Source: CAYXZP01 sp964469485 (GTDB taxonomy: Bacteria; Desulfobacterota; Binatia; UBA1149; CAYXZP01). From it: a DNA stretch of 9,347 nucleotides. The stretch lies in NCBI GenBank assembly GCA_964469485.1, contig CAYXZP010000082.1:1-9347 (forward strand). The letters run 5' to 3'. This document shows, piece by piece, positions 6,699 to 9,347 of the stretch. Below the pieces are notes generated by a model. The model made no database searches and was not told the origin of the DNA. It was given only the letters and a program-made list of their open reading frames with translations. The first letter of the stretch is position 1. Each line of letters starts with the position of its first letter. Made by a program: the position numbers and the translations under genes.

Positions 6699-7484
6699 AT
6701 GGGCGACTCGGGCAGGGACCATTCACTGGCCGAACTGGCCATCGCGGCCGCCGCGCGCGCGTGGGCCGACGACGGTGAGGTGCTGGCCTCGGGACTGGGT
6801 GTGGCGCCCAGGCTTGCCGCCGGTCTGGCCTGGCTGACGCTCAACCCGGACCTGATGATGACCGACGGCGAGTGCATGCTGGTCTCCGAGCCGGTGCCGC
6901 TCGGGCCGCGTGGTTCCTACCAGCCCAAGGTGGAAGGTTGGCTACCCTTTCGCAGCATCTTCGAGCTGCTATGGAGCGGGCGGCGGCACGCGATGACCAT
7001 GCCCACGCAGATCGATCGTTACGGCCAGACCAACATATCGGTGATCGGCGATCACGCGGCGCCCAAGGTGGCCCTGCTCGGCGTGCGCGGCATACCGGGC
7101 AACTCGATAAACCACCCCTGCAGCTTCTTCATGCCGGCCCACAACAGACGGGCCTTTGTCGAGCGCGTCGACATGGTGAGCGGTGTCGGTCACGACCCCG
7201 GCCGCTGGGCCGACGGCGTGAGGCGCGATCTTCACGAGCACCGTCTGTTGGTGTCCGATCTCGGTGTTTTCGATTTCAAGGGCGCCGATCACGCGATGCG
7301 GCTCACCCATCTTCACCCCGGCGTCACGGTCGAAGAGGTACGCGAGAACACCGGCTTCGAGTTGGAACTCGCAGGCGATGTCGGCGAGACACCCGCGCCG
7401 ACCGGCGAACAGCTCGATATCCTGCGCAATCGGCTCGACCCCCACGACCTGCGCGCCGGTATCTTTCCGGCGAAGAAGGGCTGA
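6699..7484 (+). CDS. ipdB: IpdB, beta subunit of COCHEA-CoA hydrolase
   Basis: The 261-residue protein is the beta-type half of a class I CoA-transferase fold, slightly longer than mycobacterial IpdB (about 250). Recognisable segments are LMMTDGECML (near residues 53-62), EGWLPFRSIFELLWSGRRHA, QIDRYGQTNIS, LGVRGIPGNSINHPCSFF, VDMVSGVGHDPGRW, and the C-terminal DLGVFDFKGADHAMRLTHLHPGVT. The last three are characteristic of the IpdB group rather than of 3-oxoadipate CoA-transferases. It pairs with IpdA to hydrolyse ring C of the steroid remnant. The ATG lies one base after the ipdA stop. No good Shine-Dalgarno sequence precedes it, so translation is probably coupled to ipdA, which would suit the 1:1 subunit requirement. 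Confidence 0.9.
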   Translation: MGDSGRDHSLAELAIAAAARAWADDGEVLASGLGVAPRLAAGLAWLTLNPDLMMTDGECMLVSEPVPLGPRGSYQPKVEGWLPFRSIFELLWSGRRHAMTMPTQIDRYGQTNISVIGDHAAPKVALLGVRGIPGNSINHPCSFFMPAHNRRAFVERVDMVSGVGHDPGRWADGVRRDLHEHRLLVSDLGVFDFKGADHAMRLTHLHPGVTVEEVRENTGFELELAGDVGETPAPTGEQLDILRNRLDPHDLRAGIFPAKKG

Positions 7485-7486
7485 CA

Positions 7487-8548
7487 GTGTCCGATCCGCT
7501 CAACACCAGGGCCTGTGAACTGTTTGGAGTACGCTATCCGGTGGTGCAGACCGCCATGGGCTGGGTGGCCACCCCCGAGCTGGTCGCCGCCACGGCGAAC
7601 GCCGGCGGCATGGGCTTTCTGGCCTGCGCCACGCTTCGCTTCGAGGAGGCCGACTCCGAGATAAGAAGGACCAGGGAGCGTACCGCCAAGCCCTTCGGCG
7701 CTCACCTTCTGCTGGAACAGCCGGGGGCCTCCGATATCGTCGACTCGATCATCCGCCACGACGTCAGGGCGGCCAGCTACAGCCGCGCGCCCAACGCTTC
7801 CTTTATAGAGCGCCTCAAATCAGGCGGGGTCCTGTGTGTGCCCACGGTGGGGGCGCTGCGTCACGCCGAGAAGGCCGTCGAGTTGGGCGCCGACATGATA
7901 GTGGCCCAGGGCGGCGAGGGCGGCGGCCATACCGGCTCGGTGCCGACCTCGCTGCTGGCCTCGCAGGTGGTCGGCGCCGTCGGTGTGCCAGTGCTCCTTG
8001 CCGGCGGTTTCCACGACGGCCGCGGCCTGGCCGCGGCCCTTGCCTGGGGCGCCGACGGCATCGCCATGGGCACCCGCTTCCTTCTGACGGCCGAGTCGCC
8101 GGTCCCGCGCGAGACGCTCGACCGTTACTTCGCGGCCGCTGTTGGCGATGTCGTCGTCACGACCGAGGTCGACGGGCTCCCGCATCGCATGATACGCAAC
8201 GAGTTCGTGAGGCGTCTCGAACGCGGTAACCCCGTGAGCCGGCTCCTGCGCGCGCTGGCAAGCGGCCTGACCTATCGCAAGATGACAGGGGCCAGCGTTG
8301 GCGAACTGCTACGGTCGGGGCTGGCCATGCGCCGGGGTGACCGTCTCACGCGCACGCAGATGCTGATGGCCGCCAACGCGCCGGTCTTCATTCGGCGCGC
8401 CATGGTCGAAGGGCGTCCGGCCGAGGGCGTGCTTCCGAGCGGGCAGGTGGCCGGCCTGATAGATGACCTTCCGAGCTGCAAGGATCTCATGAGCGGTATC
8501 GTCGACGAGGCCCGCCGAAGATTGGCGGCGCTGGCAAGCGAGGTGTGA
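7487..8548 (+). CDS. ipdC: IpdC, FMN-dependent oxidoreductase of the nitronate monooxygenase fold (HIP ring-C/D pathway)
   Basis: The 353-residue protein is a TIM-barrel flavoenzyme of the nitronate monooxygenase/2-nitropropane dioxygenase superfamily. It starts with CELFGVRYPVVQTAMGWVA, followed by ATANAGGMGFLACATL. The flavin phosphate site is seen in VAQGGEGGGHTG with His148, then VPVLLAGGFHDGRGLA and WGADGIAMGTRFLLTAES. IpdC of the steroid pathway is thought to introduce a ring double bond in the CoA thioester that EchA20 then cleaves, so the general name nitronate monooxygenase would mislead. The call rests on the fold plus its position between ipdB and echA20. The GTG at 7487 follows AAGGG (7476-7480) with six bases between; the frame is open about 200 codons further upstream, but that part is a shadow of ipdB. 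Confidence 0.87.
   Translation: MSDPLNTRACELFGVRYPVVQTAMGWVATPELVAATANAGGMGFLACATLRFEEADSEIRRTRERTAKPFGAHLLLEQPGASDIVDSIIRHDVRAASYSRAPNASFIERLKSGGVLCVPTVGALRHAEKAVELGADMIVAQGGEGGGHTGSVPTSLLASQVVGAVGVPVLLAGGFHDGRGLAAALAWGADGIAMGTRFLLTAESPVPRETLDRYFAAAVGDVVVTTEVDGLPHRMIRNEFVRRLERGNPVSRLLRALASGLTYRKMTGASVGELLRSGLAMRRGDRLTRTQMLMAANAPVFIRRAMVEGRPAEGVLPSGQVAGLIDDLPSCKDLMSGIVDEARRRLAALASEV
8541..8545 (+). promoter_or_regulatory. Ribosome-binding site AGGTG favouring the second echA20 start codon
   Basis: AGGTG lies inside the last codons of ipdC. It touches the first possible GTG (8545) but sits 5 bases before the next in-frame GTG (8551), which is normal spacing. The second GTG is therefore the better supported start from spacing alone, while the first gives the common GTGA overlap. 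Confidence 0.35.
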
Positions 8549-9324
8549 AAGTGGCGTTCAATACGACAGTACAAGACGGAATCGCGGAACTGGTGCTCGA
8601 CAAGCCGCCGGTCAACGCCTTCGATTCGAAGGAATGGTTCGAATTGGCCGCGCTCTTTCGCGAGCTTGGCGGCAGCGACGACGCCAACGTCGTGCTCTGC
8701 CGCAACGAAGGCAAGGGGTTCTGCGCCGGCGTCGACATAAAAGAGCTGCAGGCCGACAGTTCCCGCATAGTCGAGGTCAACCGCGGCTGCTACGAAGCTT
8801 TCGCCGCCATCCATGACTGCCGCCTGCCGGTCATAATGGCCGTGTCGGGTTTCTGTCTGGGCGGCGGCATCGGCATGGTCGGCTCGGCCGACATCATCCT
8901 GGCCAGCGACGATGCGACCTTCGGTCTTCCCGAGATAGACCGCGGCGCCATGGGCGGCGCCACCCATCTGGCCCGCATGTTCCCGGTCCAGAAGGTTCGC
9001 CGGATGTTTTTTACCGGCGAGCCCATAAGCGCCGCCGAAGCATACCGCCTCGGCGCCGTTGAAAGCGTCCACCCGCGCGAGGAACTGCCCGGTGCCGCGC
9101 GCGAGCTGGCCGCCAAGATAGCCGGCAAGAGTCCGCGCGCGGTCCGTGTGGCCAAGCGCGCGCTCGACGGCATAGAGCCGGTCGACATAAAGCGCAGCTA
9201 CCGCTTCGAACAGGGTTTCACCTTCGAGATGTACAGTTCGCCCGACTCGCAGGAAGCGCGCGACGCCTTCGTCGAGGGGCGCGAGGCGGCCTTCAAGGAC
9301 AGGGGCGAGGACAAGGCCAAATAG
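8545..9324 (+). CDS. echA20: EchA20-like crotonase, ring-D hydrolase of the HIP pathway
   Basis: The 259-residue protein (257 if GTG 8551 is used) has a complete crotonase fold. The first oxyanion-hole segment is GFCAGVDIKELQ (Gly62-Val63-Asp64), the second is GFCLGGGIGMVGSADIILAS, followed by ATFGLPEIDRGAMGGATHL with Glu130. Further family-specific stretches are NRGCYEAFAAIHDC, RRMFFTGE and YRFEQGFTFEM. These match EchA20 of M. tuberculosis, which is not a hydratase but hydrolyses ring D of HIEC-CoA to give COCHEA-CoA, the substrate of IpdAB. It closes the operon, whereas in M. tuberculosis echA20 comes before ipdA. The C-terminus is somewhat longer and charged. No terminator hairpin is seen in the 23 bases left before the window ends, so the operon may continue. 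Confidence 0.88.
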   Translation: MKVAFNTTVQDGIAELVLDKPPVNAFDSKEWFELAALFRELGGSDDANVVLCRNEGKGFCAGVDIKELQADSSRIVEVNRGCYEAFAAIHDCRLPVIMAVSGFCLGGGIGMVGSADIILASDDATFGLPEIDRGAMGGATHLARMFPVQKVRRMFFTGEPISAAEAYRLGAVESVHPREELPGAARELAAKIAGKSPRAVRVAKRALDGIEPVDIKRSYRFEQGFTFEMYSSPDSQEARDAFVEGREAAFKDRGEDKAK

Positions 9325-9347
9325 AAGAAATCAATTGGACCTCCATT

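Noticed and set aside
5819..7484. Reading ipdA/ipdB as an ordinary 3-oxoacid or glutaconate CoA-transferase
   Set aside because: IpdA/IpdB-specific segments run through both subunits and the neighbours are ipdC, echA20 and fadA6, so the ring-cleaving hydrolase fits better.
6872..7486. N-terminal extension of IpdC by about 205 codons
   Set aside because: It lies entirely within ipdB in another frame; the GTG at 7487 has a spaced AAGGG and gives the normal family length.
9325..9347. Tail after echA20 with CAATTG and GGACCTCC, checked for a terminator or a new gene start
   Set aside because: Too short to judge: no stem with a T-tract and no start codon with a spaced ribosome-binding site before the window ends.
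1..9347. Mobile elements, CRISPR arrays, tRNA/rRNA genes and toxin or defence genes
   Set aside because: No transposase, terminal inverted repeats, regularly spaced repeats or RNA gene signatures were seen; nearly the whole window is explained by metabolic genes.

Overview
The window is a compact, roughly two-thirds G+C stretch of bacterial DNA that reads as part of a steroid (sterol or bile-acid type) catabolic locus. It covers mainly the late stage, in which the last two rings (C and D) are degraded as CoA thioesters. The best-recognised genes match the HIP branch known from Mycobacterium and Rhodococcus: the end of a FadD3-like HIP-CoA synthetase, a FadA6-like thiolase, IpdA, IpdB, IpdC and EchA20. 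HIP is the propanoate-bearing methyl-hexahydro-indanedione left after rings A and B are removed. The organism cannot be named from the window. It is an aerobic-type steroid degrader, and its frequent ATA isoleucine codons are unusual for such a G+C-rich genome. An uncultured lineage rather than a typical mycobacterium is likely, but this is inference.

Layout. Block 1 (1-3265, plus strand) holds the 3' end of fadD3, a DUF35 zinc-ribbon/OB-fold protein, an Ltp-family thiolase-fold protein with an aldolase-like active site, and a PAPS-type sulfotransferase. The first three overlap by 4 and 8 bases, and the sulfotransferase follows after 10 bases. A single gene on the minus strand (3272-4384), a DUF1214-family protein of unknown function, converges on block 1 with only 6 bases between the stops. 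Block 2 (4521-9324, plus strand) is fadA6-ipdA-ipdB-ipdC-echA20, with junctions of -1, +1, +2 and -4 bases, clearly one transcription unit. The only real intergenic region is 4385-4520, between the divergent DUF1214 gene and fadA6. It holds a perfect 12-base palindrome with an AAC-N2-GTT core, a possible TetR-type (KstR-like) operator, and a hairpin next to the fadA6 ribosome-binding site. No other gene-free stretch exceeds 30 bases.

How the genes work together (established for the actinobacterial homologues, inferred here). FadD3 activates HIP to HIP-CoA. After side-chain shortening and redox steps by genes outside the window (FadE, IpdF types), IpdC introduces a double bond and EchA20 hydrolyses ring D. 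IpdAB then hydrolyses ring C of COCHEA-CoA, and FadA6 thiolyses the open product to acetyl-CoA and a shorter dioic-acid CoA. The DUF35/Ltp pair looks like a retro-aldolase for side-chain removal. The sulfotransferase and the DUF1214 protein are the two members without an assigned step and are the main candidates for something new.
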